From UA16 sp002292325 (lineage in GTDB: Bacteria; Bacteroidota; Bacteroidia; Flavobacteriales_D; Sanyastnellaceae), in the NCBI GenBank assembly GCA_943788645.1, contig CALSRC010000001.1, forward strand, positions 510,961-574,960: a stretch of DNA of 64,000 nt, in the 5' to 3' direction. Each line of letters begins with the position of its first letter. Within the stretch, counting starts at the first letter, position 1. Below the pieces are notes generated by a model, which was given only the letters and a program-made list of their open reading frames with translations, was not told the origin of the DNA and did no database searches. The translations under genes and the position numbers were made by a program. Shown one piece after another: positions 28,401-36,332 of this stretch.

Positions 28401-29659
28401 GAGTTGTTGTAGTAAACAAAACGACGCATTCCGAATCGCTCATTGTCGATGATTCCATCACCGTAACCGATGCCAATGCCTTCGTAGGGAATTCCCAAGG
28501 AATCCACGGCATCATAAAACACCTCGGTGAGTGGATTGTCAACCGAATCCGTGTCTTGATAAGGACCTTCGAAAAAGTCAATTCCAACGGCTGGAGGATT
28601 CAAACCGTAGCCTTGTGAGCTGGAGGATGGTTCGTCGTCTGCATCGCCATTGTAGCTGTAGCCTAAACCTCGCTGTACGTCACAGCCCACATAGTCGTCT
28701 GTTGCTGTTCCGACATCGGCGTCGACCCACACACCGAAGTAGGTGTCGGCCAAAGTTTGCGTGCCTTGATTGATGAGGACGTAGTTGTAGAACGTCATGT
28801 TATTGACCTCATCATTGGTGGAGAAGGCAAATGCTTGGGCTCGGATTTCCATTCCGATCGGCTCTCCTTGAGATTCCGAGTGCACATTTCCTTTGTCGTT
28901 GAAAATCCAGTAGAAATTGCGGTCTCCGTACAGAGGCACGAGGTCTTCTCGCTTTCGTTCTTTGCAGTCGATTTCCTGTAAAAAATCGTACCAAGGGTAA
29001 TCTCCAGCAGAAGGATCGTAAAATCCATTTCCGTCGTAATCCAAGAATGGGGAAAGGTAAAAGTCTTGATTGAGGGCGGTATTTCCGTGGGCCGGATAAT
29101 CAAAGAAATACGATGGGATGCTGTATCCATTGGGGAACTGCTCCTCTAGGTCGCACTCGGGATCTGCCGTGCAATCAAAGTACTGGCGATGACGCTCTGC
29201 ATCAGCTCGCGTCGAGATGAAGAAGTTGTCGTATTGGTCGCACGTGGTCGCATCGACTTCCGCGGAACCATCGTTGGTCAATGGACCCGTCCAGAAATCA
29301 TTGCCGCTTCGGAAACGCAAAGCTGCAAGTTTAAGTTGTTGGTCCGGGCTGATGCCACCCATCCAAAGCGCTCCCGCATAGAGCGAGCTCACACCGCCGT
29401 TCTTAGGTACCTCGTAAGATGCCTGGCTGGTCGCCCGGTTTTGCCACATGGATCCCCCCGTTTCGATCAGGGCTCGGACATTGTTCCATTCCAAATCTCT
29501 CAGTCCAGTGGCAGGAGCGCAAGCTGCTGCGCGTGTGGCCGGTTCGGCCGTGACCTCGTTGGTCTGATCAGTAGCACCTGGGCCGTTCGGGCCGACGTAT
29601 TTGTAAGCCCAAGCTGGAGAGCTGAGCAAGGCTGCGGTAAGGAGGAGTGTGAATCGCAT
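25490..29659 (-). CDS. very large secreted protein with C-terminal FlgD-like/T9SS-type domain
   Basis: A 1389-residue protein from ATG 29659 (MRFTLLL); the TTG 18 bases upstream is less likely. It has a signal peptide (cleavage near SPAWA). The N-terminal part contains LEWNNVRALIETGGSMWQN and SLYAGALWMGGISPDQQLKL, a pattern common to uncharacterised Bacteroidota surface proteins. Further parts are D/N/P-rich with many acidic calcium-site-like turns. The end (about 1295-1389) has INIVPNPYYAFSQYE, then VRIYNLQGTLVRSF and GGVYIIHIDVPN, the pattern of type A sorting domains or FlgD Ig-like domains. Its TonB receptor and PorV neighbours suggest an outer-membrane complex. No function is known to me. 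Confidence 0.82.
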   Translation of the reverse strand: MRFTLLLTAALLSSPAWAYKYVGPNGPGATDQTNEVTAEPATRAAACAPATGLRDLEWNNVRALIETGGSMWQNRATSQASYEVPKNGGVSSLYAGALWMGGISPDQQLKLAALRFRSGNDFWTGPLTNDGSAEVDATTCDQYDNFFISTRADAERHRQYFDCTADPECDLEEQFPNGYSIPSYFFDYPAHGNTALNQDFYLSPFLDYDGNGFYDPSAGDYPWYDFLQEIDCKERKREDLVPLYGDRNFYWIFNDKGNVHSESQGEPIGMEIRAQAFAFSTNDEVNNMTFYNYVLINQGTQTLADTYFGVWVDADVGTATDDYVGCDVQRGLGYSYNGDADDEPSSSSQGYGLNPPAVGIDFFEGPYQDTDSVDNPLTEVFYDAVDSLGIPYEGIGIGYGDGIIDNERFGMRRFVYYNNSGNPINGEPSTPLHYYNYMNGIWKNGQKMAYGGDGVAAATGANLDIPADYFFPGETDPYAWGTGGIDVEPWTEVSSGNPPADRRFIQAAGPFTLEPGDYNNITVGVVWARATAGDPTESVKLMRIADDKAQALFDNCFEIVSGPDAPDVTIQELENELILYLTNNNPLSNNYLEEYLQLDPGIPKLDVEGNPYDTLTRSYTFEGYLVYQLRDAEVSAADLTNIDAARLIAQCDVNNDIDLVINYNQDPTMDLPVPTLMVDGGNDGVFHSLQVTTDAFAQGDNRLVNHKTYYFMALAYGYNNYEPYDPILGSGQDVQYKASRKAAVGSLRSYAGVPHDPSPEAGGTIQHAEYGSGVEMTKYEGKGNGMMDLELTAASEEDILENTIASTVTYAAGHGPVDVRVVDPLRVPNADFELRVAGDDADLEDAIDAYWTLTNLSLLSDTDPDNDYQAVYESASSIALLNEELLLNWGLSVTVHQYAYPLDGKFTEPVHSSITFDDPARPWLLGIPDAEGFNQLNWIRAGNQEGASDVPSEVIFNDLKTGNPLDEDEVYEGILGGTWAPYCLVSYTGDVELPSGEVVKLPNIAPTIDGFEGDLSPFSGISGLNNVDVVLTKDKSLWTRCPVLEMQSVEELAQNGGEKLGLRRHPSVDKNGRYDGQAGYNSSEANPNGNQPDGMGWFPGYAIDLGTGERLNMAFGEDSWLGAENGKDMLWNPSPNIYGGVGGGGGFGGSAVYAGGQHWIYVFKNSQYEEGSENRMPAYDGGNYLWTNLEDNPSTTNVRRVFRACTWVGSSLLNDDFEMLSPEDGLIPNDVRIRLRVAKAYEKYSSATLDAENYDVAENFNNPLYRFSTSDVATQTDENPVLISILDDINIVPNPYYAFSQYETSKLDNRVKVTNLPEVCTVRIYNLQGTLVRSFFKADPLTSLDWDLKNERNVPIAGGVYIIHIDVPNVGEKTLKWFGIMRPTDLDNF

Positions 29660-29690
29660 CGCTTTATCTGAAGTCAATTTCTGCAGTCAA

Positions 29691-32600
29691 TTAAAAGTCA
29701 AACTTCACGCCCAATCGAATGGTCCGTGGAACGCCCAAGTTGAACGGATTGTTCACGTACATGCCGTAGTAGTTCCGGAATGAATTGGGGTTGTTTTGTG
29801 AGTTGATGAGCGGCTGGTATTGTGCAGCTGCTAAGTAGCCATCGTCGTCAGCGATGCCCGTGAAGCGGTACACCGAATTGATGTTCCGTGAATTGAGCAA
29901 GTTGCCAATCCAGAAGTACACGTTGACGTTGTAGCTGCTCGCATTTTCGCCTTCGCCGCGGGTAATGGACCAGTTCTTATCAATGTTCGCGTCCATATTA
30001 AACTGCCAAGGCAACCGGCTTCCGTTGATTGAACCTTCGGTAGAAGGGCTGATTTCACCTGTGATGGGTGTGGCAATCGTGGAAGCTGTGTAGGGGGTTC
30101 CTGAGCCGAGGTTGGCAATTAAGTTGATGCCTGTATTGGCGAAAATTTGAGCTTGTCGGACTTTGCCGTCTGCGTCTTTTCCGAGGTTGAGTACCGGACC
30201 ATTGTAATCGTCGCCTGAACCATACCGGAAGTCGATGTTGGCTACGATGCGGTGACGCTGATCGTAGTTGAATGGATTGATGGTTCGAAGATTTGGCAAT
30301 CCCGCATTGATCAGGGCCAGTGCGGTCGTGGTGGTTGAACCTGTCCCGTCTGCGAATTGCAGCGTGTAGCTCGCGTTCATTCGAATGTTGCCTGTGCGTC
30401 GCAAGTCGTAGCCAATCGTCAAACCTTTGACGGTACCGAAGTCAAGATTCCCATAAGCTTTATAGGGCCGTGGGTAGGCACCGGTGAAGTTTCGCACTTG
30501 AATCATATCGCGCATTTCCTTGTAGAATGCCGAAATCTTGAGGCTCGAAGTCTTCGACAAAACTTGCTGGAAGCCCAACTCATAGTCAATGGTCTTCTCA
30601 GGGCGAAGATTGGGATTTGAAATGAGGTTGTCCCGCGATTCAATGAAGAAGTAGTCAACAGGCGAGAAACGGTTGTTGGAAGTTGGTCGCTGTGTCAAGA
30701 TGTCGTAGTGGGCAAAGAAAACAGCCTCGTCACTTATGTTGAACGAGAAAGCCACACGTGGCATGATGTTTACTTGGGGGTCGTAGTCGCTGAAAGCTTG
30801 GGAATTCAATTCAGCGTCCGGACCTTTCTTCAACCACGGTGCCGGGTACACTTCATTGACGGCCAGGATATCCGGATCGTTGATTTCAGTACCCGAAGCA
30901 TTGAACCACGTATCACCGTCACGGTAACCAACGATGGAGCTTGGGCTCTCGAGTGCATCCACGTATACAGCGAATTCGTCGCCGATGTTTTCGGGAATGT
31001 TCGCGCCGTCGTCCAATTGAGCCAGCAGGTCGCCGCTCAAGTCACCCACTTTATAGTTCTCACCAATCACGTAAGGATCCTTCAGAACTTGCTGGTTCGC
31101 ATCGAAACGGTCTACACGCACACCAACATTGAAGATGATGTCGTCAAACGTGAATTTGTCCATGACATATCCTGAGATGTAAATCGGCTCGTACGCTTGA
31201 ATGGGGCGGGTGAAATAGCCTGCGTCATTGGTTTCATCGAAAAAGTCTTCAAGGGTTGGCCGTCGCGTGGTTTTGTTGCCCCACGGGTCATAACCTGAGT
31301 AGTTCACGTAGTTATTTCCTTGGTTTAGGAGGTCATCTGCTCCAAACATGTCCAAAGTCAGGGCATCCGGATCCATTGCGTCGAGGTTGATGAAATCGTT
31401 GCCGTTGGGATCGAGTCCCAATGCGATTCGCAAGTTGCGGTCAAACTCAAATTGATTTTCGCCGATGAGGCGTCCATAAGTCACATAGAAGGCAGAACCC
31501 TGGTTGCTAATGGTGGAATCATTGAGGTTCAATTCCTTGATGTGCGAGTTGGTGGTCAGGCGACCGAGGGTCCACAACCCGCTCGGAGCGAGGCTGAAAA
31601 AGGCATCTCTTCGCTGCTCATATTCAAAGCCCATCTGCAAGGCGTGGTCTCCGATGTCAGCTGATCCCGCTGCGCTTACACGAAATTGCGTGTTGTTGCT
31701 GATGCTGTAAGTGTTCCCTTGAGCTCCATAGTAGCTCCAAAGTCCGTAGGTTCCTGGAGGTCCTTGGCCGTTGAGTAGCGCATTGCCGTTTTGAACGGTG
31801 AGCAAGCTTTCGTACGGCCCATCTTCAGCGGCGTTGTACGGCTCGTTGTCGAACAAACTGAAATACTGGTTGTTGATGGCCGCTAACTCAGGGTTGTAAG
31901 GGGAAGGGGTAAATGTGACAAGGGTGTCTTCCCACCCGTTGTGGACAAATCGCCCCCCTGCAGGGTCATAACCATAGGAGTTTCGCTTGTAGACATCGAA
32001 TGTGCCCACGTGACCATATCGCATGTGGTTGTCGAGGTGGCTAGCATCCTGCACACGCTGGTAGCTCTGCGAGTAATCGGCCATGACTTGGTAGAATACA
32101 TTCTTCAAGTTTGACGCGTCAGCATCCTCCTCGCTATCGACAAAGCGCTGAGAGAATTTGGCATAAGCCCGCCAGTCAACGCCCGTGACATCGAGGTTGT
32201 TCTCCCAGTTCATCAAGCTGTTGGCATAGCTGTAACTAGCACCTTGACTGTAGTAGCCTGTAGCTCCAAAAGTCAGTGATGTCGTCTCGTTGGTGTTCAC
32301 ATCGATTTTGGCAACAATGCTCGCATTCTGATTTGCTGCATTGAGGCGTGTTGGGATGCGTTCAAAGTCATCTTGGGTGAGGAAGTCAGCGTTATACAGG
32401 GCGCCGTTGACTTCTCCTGAGCTGCTGATGTTTTGACGTAAGGGGTTGTCGCTCAATCCCTGTCGTACATCGTCTCGCATTTTGTAGTTCCCTTCGAACG
32501 TCGGACGGGGGTCCTTCTGGTACGTATAGTTTCCCGAAAGGAACAAACCGAGCAGCGGACGCACGTTATTGCCCTCCTCGTCTTTTTCGAACAGGATGGG

Positions 32601-33416
32601 GCCTGAGATGGATCCTTCTACGACATTGTATCCAAAATCATCGAACCCTACAGCGCCTGTCTCTGTGGGCAAGCCCGAGGTGATGACCTCGCCGCCTCCG
32701 AACCACTTGGACGAAGAGTTTCGCAGGGAGATGTTGATGACACCCCCCGTTGCGTCCCCGATGTTTGCCGGGATACCTCCCGTCACAACCTGCACTTCCT
32801 CGATCGCCGACTTCGGAAGGGCGCTCGAACCGCGCACCTTGATTCCATCGATGTAGACCCACGTTGAAGATGGACGGGCTCCACGAATGGAGATGCCACC
32901 GCCCGTACCTGCAGTGCTTGCTCCCGCTACGGTGGTCGCAATAGAGGCCGCCGATCGTCCAGGCATCTTATCGATGTCCTCTCGCGTTACGGTTCCACCT
33001 GAAGCACCTCCGTCCTTGTCAATCAAGGGAACGGTGTACTCGATCACTTCTGCTTCGGCCATCATGACACCGGCGGAAAGTTCAGAGTTGACGAATTGAA
33101 TCTTGTTGGCGCTGATTTTGACACCCGTTACTTTCTTGCTTTGGTATCCTACAAAGCTGATGAGTACGTCGTATGTGCCTGGTTGAACCGGCTTGATGGT
33201 GTATTCACCGTCAAAATTGGTGTTCGTCCCGGAGACTTGGTTGCCATTCAGGAACAACACCACGCTCGCAAACGGGAGAGGTTCATTGGCATCCAAGTCC
33301 ATCACTTTACCCTTCAGGGTACCGGATCCGACTTGGGCGGAGATGCTGCCGACGGCGAGCATTGCAGCAAACATAAAGGCGATAGTTCGCAACGTGAATC
33401 GTGTGTTACAGGTCAT
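29691..33416 (-). CDS. TonB-dependent receptor with carboxypeptidase-regulatory-like domain
   Basis: A 1241-residue outer-membrane receptor from ATG 33416 (MTCNTRFTLRT), with a signal peptide to about residue 28 (SISAQ). A CarboxypepD_reg-like Ig domain follows (about 30-115: GKVMDLDANEPLPFASVVL and YDVLISFVGYQSKKVTGV). The plug domain (about 140-260) contains GGISIRGARPSSTWVYIDGI and QVVTGGIPANIGDATGGVIN. The remaining residues are a barrel ending in TIRLGVKFDF, with the terminal aromatic that BAM recognises. No SusD partner follows; instead a large secreted protein and a PorV-like protein do. The ligand is unknown. A promoter candidate lies 31 bases upstream. Confidence 0.93.
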   Translation of the reverse strand: MTCNTRFTLRTIAFMFAAMLAVGSISAQVGSGTLKGKVMDLDANEPLPFASVVLFLNGNQVSGTNTNFDGEYTIKPVQPGTYDVLISFVGYQSKKVTGVKISANKIQFVNSELSAGVMMAEAEVIEYTVPLIDKDGGASGGTVTREDIDKMPGRSAASIATTVAGASTAGTGGGISIRGARPSSTWVYIDGIKVRGSSALPKSAIEEVQVVTGGIPANIGDATGGVINISLRNSSSKWFGGGEVITSGLPTETGAVGFDDFGYNVVEGSISGPILFEKDEEGNNVRPLLGLFLSGNYTYQKDPRPTFEGNYKMRDDVRQGLSDNPLRQNISSSGEVNGALYNADFLTQDDFERIPTRLNAANQNASIVAKIDVNTNETTSLTFGATGYYSQGASYSYANSLMNWENNLDVTGVDWRAYAKFSQRFVDSEEDADASNLKNVFYQVMADYSQSYQRVQDASHLDNHMRYGHVGTFDVYKRNSYGYDPAGGRFVHNGWEDTLVTFTPSPYNPELAAINNQYFSLFDNEPYNAAEDGPYESLLTVQNGNALLNGQGPPGTYGLWSYYGAQGNTYSISNNTQFRVSAAGSADIGDHALQMGFEYEQRRDAFFSLAPSGLWTLGRLTTNSHIKELNLNDSTISNQGSAFYVTYGRLIGENQFEFDRNLRIALGLDPNGNDFINLDAMDPDALTLDMFGADDLLNQGNNYVNYSGYDPWGNKTTRRPTLEDFFDETNDAGYFTRPIQAYEPIYISGYVMDKFTFDDIIFNVGVRVDRFDANQQVLKDPYVIGENYKVGDLSGDLLAQLDDGANIPENIGDEFAVYVDALESPSSIVGYRDGDTWFNASGTEINDPDILAVNEVYPAPWLKKGPDAELNSQAFSDYDPQVNIMPRVAFSFNISDEAVFFAHYDILTQRPTSNNRFSPVDYFFIESRDNLISNPNLRPEKTIDYELGFQQVLSKTSSLKISAFYKEMRDMIQVRNFTGAYPRPYKAYGNLDFGTVKGLTIGYDLRRTGNIRMNASYTLQFADGTGSTTTTALALINAGLPNLRTINPFNYDQRHRIVANIDFRYGSGDDYNGPVLNLGKDADGKVRQAQIFANTGINLIANLGSGTPYTASTIATPITGEISPSTEGSINGSRLPWQFNMDANIDKNWSITRGEGENASSYNVNVYFWIGNLLNSRNINSVYRFTGIADDDGYLAAAQYQPLINSQNNPNSFRNYYGMYVNNPFNLGVPRTIRLGVKFDF

Positions 33417-33446
33417 TGGTTTCTGGCGTTGGAATACAACAGGCTG

Positions 33447-33477
33447 TAAATATAGGGTGTCCACAGCCGAATGCGAA
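33447..33477 (-). promoter_or_regulatory. candidate promoter of the TonB receptor operon
   Basis: On the minus strand TTCG (33474-33477) is followed by 19 bases and TATATTTA (33447-33454), close to the Bacteroidota TTTG-N19-TAnnTTTG pattern. It lies 31 bases before the ATG of the receptor, in the only sizeable gap of this region (33417-33537). Confidence 0.45.
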
Positions 33478-33537
33478 AAAGCGTTAATGCTTTTGCATAA
33501 TGTATGTGTTAGCGCCTGAAAATCAGGTGTTACGGTG

Positions 33538-33867
33538 CTAGCGGTATCGATTGGGCTTACCGAAAATCCGACGCCACCACGGAACTTGCCGGCCTTGCCT
33601 TGCGCGTTTTCGTTGACGTGCATTCTTGCGCATCCGCTTGCGGGTGGTCTTGTCTTGGTTCTTGTAATGGCTCTCTTTGGCGTCGTTCCAGCCTGTGCGG
33701 AGTTCGGCTTCCCTCGCCGCTTTTTTTTCGTCTGCGGCCCGAATGCTTTCCTCCACCGTGCGGGGGGTCTGGCCTTCGTTGCCGCCGCGCCGTCGCCTTT
33801 GGGCGTCAGCCGTTAGCGTTGTGAGAAGGGCGAGGAGGAGGAGGAGGCTTCGTGTAGGTGCTCTCAT
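33538..33867 (-). CDS. small secreted very basic protein
   Basis: A 109-residue protein with a signal peptide (LLLLLALLTTLTADA) followed by QRRRRGGNE. The mature chain is about one third Arg and Lys, with RTVEESIRAADEKKAARE and TTRKRMRKNARQRKRARQ, then a WWRRIFGKP segment. It looks mainly helical. No family recognised, although short basic secreted proteins like this are frequent in Bacteroidota. It lies 4 bases after the SGNH-like gene, so it is probably the last gene of the acyltransferase unit. Binding of nucleic acid or anionic polysaccharide is possible but unsupported. Confidence 0.65.
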   Translation of the reverse strand: MRAPTRSLLLLLALLTTLTADAQRRRRGGNEGQTPRTVEESIRAADEKKAAREAELRTGWNDAKESHYKNQDKTTRKRMRKNARQRKRARQGRQVPWWRRIFGKPNRYR

Positions 33868-33871
33868 TCGT

Positions 33872-34879
33872 TTAATTAAAAATCTGATTCAATTCAGCCG
33901 CGAGGAAGTGGCTGAATTCGTTGGCTCCCTCTTCATTGAGGTGGTGGGCATCGTTGAATTGTAAATTATTGCGTCCGGCCCATCGTTCATTGGTATCGAG
34001 GTATGGAATATCGTAAGCAAGGCTAACCGCTCGCATCCAATCATTCAATTCAGGGAAACGCTCCAATTCGAGCGCTAACATTTCGTCGGTTACAGGCGGC
34101 CTAACAAGGGTTATTTGTGCTGATTCATCCGACGCTTGGATGATATGAATCAATGAGATTAACGCTTCTTCATTTTCGGATCCGGGCCATTGGTTTCCAC
34201 GGTGTTTGTTTTTGCGATAAAATCCGACTTTTGATGTGATGTCTTTGTTGACGCGCGCAGCGGTTTTCATCCGACTATTCGGGAGCCAACCATTTGCATC
34301 GATGCCATTTTTTTTGGCATAATCTTCTTCGAACCAGCTAAGAATTCTACGGGGCAATGCACCCGCAACAGCGAATAGGTCAGCTCCACTTCCCCCTCCA
34401 ATCACGCTGAGCGGATTCGAAGTATGCTGGATAAACTTCCACTTTCCATGGCCGAGGGAGCAGGGATCGAACCAAGGCTGTTTCATGAACGAATTGGTTC
34501 CTTGACCGACTAACTCATCCATTGACCAGGGATCGACAAAGAGCAAGAAATGCCTAGGAGAACCTTCAGTTATGCTGCATTCTATTTTTAAAAGAATTGC
34601 ACGCGTGTATGCCTTGTTCCAGGGCGAGGAGCTTAGGTTGAAAGAGAAGTTAAGCCATTCACCTCCTCCAACAAATCTTGTTTTAAGTATTGCAGGGTTC
34701 ACACCTTGGGCACTTCGACTTGTCCCGAAAATCATGGAATTGCACTGCACAGGCTTCAATCTGTTCAAGCCGTTCCTATCTATATTTTCATTTACCAAAT
34801 ATGGCATAAACCAAACCGCTAAACACAGAGCAATTCCGGGGATTACCCATCGTAATGCCGTTCTCAAGAACTGATTCAT
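33872..34879 (-). CDS. SGNH-like (DltD/AlgJ-type) acyltransferase partner
   Basis: A 335-residue protein starting at ATG 34879, overlapping the MBOAT stop by one base (TAATG), with an N-terminal anchor (about 7-27). The nucleophile motif reads MIFGTSRSAQGVNP (GxSR form) near 50-63, and the end has DTNERWAGRNN and FNDAHHLNEEGANEF, with the Asp-x-x-His pair of SGNH hydrolases. Such proteins work with MBOAT acyltransferases: the membrane enzyme passes acetyl or another acyl group across, and the SGNH protein transfers it to an exported polymer. The DNA here is visibly AT-richer than in the MBOAT gene. Confidence 0.78.
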   Translation of the reverse strand: MNQFLRTALRWVIPGIALCLAVWFMPYLVNENIDRNGLNRLKPVQCNSMIFGTSRSAQGVNPAILKTRFVGGGEWLNFSFNLSSSPWNKAYTRAILLKIECSITEGSPRHFLLFVDPWSMDELVGQGTNSFMKQPWFDPCSLGHGKWKFIQHTSNPLSVIGGGSGADLFAVAGALPRRILSWFEEDYAKKNGIDANGWLPNSRMKTAARVNKDITSKVGFYRKNKHRGNQWPGSENEEALISLIHIIQASDESAQITLVRPPVTDEMLALELERFPELNDWMRAVSLAYDIPYLDTNERWAGRNNLQFNDAHHLNEEGANEFSHFLAAELNQIFN

Positions 34880-36306
34880 TAGAACTGAAAATAAATAAAC
34901 TGATTGGTCTTGTACGAAATGGCACATACGAAGACGAGGAAAGAAATCGTGACGAAAATCAATGATTGTAATGTTGGGGAAAAGTGACTAAAAGGCCCTT
35001 TTTCCGCATTGCCTCTTGCGATTGCATCGGCGAACAAAATACCGATTGGGGGTATCGCTCCCAAACCTTTAAAGCGAGTCAAACCCTCTTGCGCGAAAGC
35101 AGAGAGGTACTGGCCAGCGTCTCCCACACTCTCCGCCCTAAAAAACACCCACGCGACGCAGACCATCGTAAACGTCCACGCCATCCCCAGGAATTCCCGC
35201 CCAGTGGGCAGCCACCTTCCTTCGCCGATGGTGTCGGACGTGTAGCGGCGGTTTTTCCCGCGCAACAACAGCGGCAGGAACAGCGCGGCATGAATGCCTC
35301 CCCAAACAATGAAGGTCCAATTGGCGCCGTGCCAAAATCCGCTCACCAGGAAGATGATGAACACGTTGCGGACGGATTTCCATTTCCCCACGCGCGATCC
35401 GCCGAGCGGAATGTAGAGGTAGTCGCGGAACCACGTCGAGAGCGAGATGTGCCAGCGCCGCCAAAACTCCGCGATGTCGCGGGAGAAGTACGGCGTCTTG
35501 AAGTTGGTCATGAGCTGGATGCCAAAGAGTTTGGCGGTGCCGATGGCGATGTCGCTGTAGCCCGAGAAATCTCCGTAGATCTGAAAGGCAAAATACACGG
35601 CGCCGAGCATGAGGGTGGGCCCGGAGTATTCGGTGTAGTTGGCAAAGATGTCATTGGCATAAATGGCGCAGGTATCCGCCACCACCACCTTCTTGAACAT
35701 CCCCCACAAGATCAGCCGCAGGCCGGCGACGCCCTCCTCGTATTTGAAGACGCGTTTGTTTTCAATCTGCGGCAAGAGCCGCGAAGCCCGCTCAATCGGC
35801 CCGGCGACGAGCTGCGGGAAGAAGCTCACAAACGCTGCGAAATTGATGAAGCTGCGCGTCGGCTTCAGGTTCCCGCGGTAAATGTCAATGGAATAGGAGA
35901 GGGTCTGAAACGTATAGAAGCTGATGCCCACCGGCAAGATCACCTTGAGCGACGAAACGTGCATCGTCACGCCCGCCGAGGCCCACGCGTCGACCCAGCT
36001 GTCGATGAAAAAGTTGCTGTACTTGAAGTAACACAGCAGCCCGAGGTTCACCAGCAACGACACCCCGAGCCACGCCTTCTTGGCGCGTTTCTCCTGCGCT
36101 CCTTCGATCTGCAAACCGACGAGGTAATCCACCAAGGTGGAAAACGCAATCAGCCCCAAAAACCGCCAATCCCACCACCCGTAAAACACATAGCTCGCGA
36201 TGACGAGCAGCATGTTCTGCGCCTTGAGATTGCGCTGCACGACAAACCAATACAGTCCGAAGACGATCGGCAGGAAGAGCAGGAATTCAGGGGAGTTGAA
36301 GAGCAT
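34879..36306 (-). CDS. MBOAT family O-acyltransferase (AlgI/DltB-like)
   Basis: A 475-residue polytopic enzyme with about eleven helices. The conserved region EFWRRWHISLSTWFRDYLY (about 285-303) and the catalytic histidine in FLVSGFWHGANWTFIVWGG (about 325-343) are diagnostic. QLVAGPIERASRLLPQ and YGDFSGYSDIAIG also match AlgI-like proteins. It would move acyl groups for O-acetylation of a surface polysaccharide. The SGNH-like partner is translated from an overlapping start codon. Most of the gene is G+C-rich, but its last ~40 codons are AT-rich like the partner gene. Confidence 0.93.
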   Translation of the reverse strand: MLFNSPEFLLFLPIVFGLYWFVVQRNLKAQNMLLVIASYVFYGWWDWRFLGLIAFSTLVDYLVGLQIEGAQEKRAKKAWLGVSLLVNLGLLCYFKYSNFFIDSWVDAWASAGVTMHVSSLKVILPVGISFYTFQTLSYSIDIYRGNLKPTRSFINFAAFVSFFPQLVAGPIERASRLLPQIENKRVFKYEEGVAGLRLILWGMFKKVVVADTCAIYANDIFANYTEYSGPTLMLGAVYFAFQIYGDFSGYSDIAIGTAKLFGIQLMTNFKTPYFSRDIAEFWRRWHISLSTWFRDYLYIPLGGSRVGKWKSVRNVFIIFLVSGFWHGANWTFIVWGGIHAALFLPLLLRGKNRRYTSDTIGEGRWLPTGREFLGMAWTFTMVCVAWVFFRAESVGDAGQYLSAFAQEGLTRFKGLGAIPPIGILFADAIARGNAEKGPFSHFSPTLQSLIFVTISFLVFVCAISYKTNQFIYFQF

Positions 36307-36332
36307 GGGTTGGTTGAGCGGTAGAGTGTTAT

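Noticed and set aside
35885..36250. Minus-strand frame in a different phase inside the MBOAT gene
   Set aside because: The MBOAT frame is intact and motif-bearing; the alternative product is Arg/Ala-rich shadow sequence.
34984..36324. 446-codon open frame on the plus strand
   Set aside because: It is antisense to the MBOAT gene; the product is rich in Arg, Pro and Gln with no motif, typical of a shadow frame in G+C-rich DNA.
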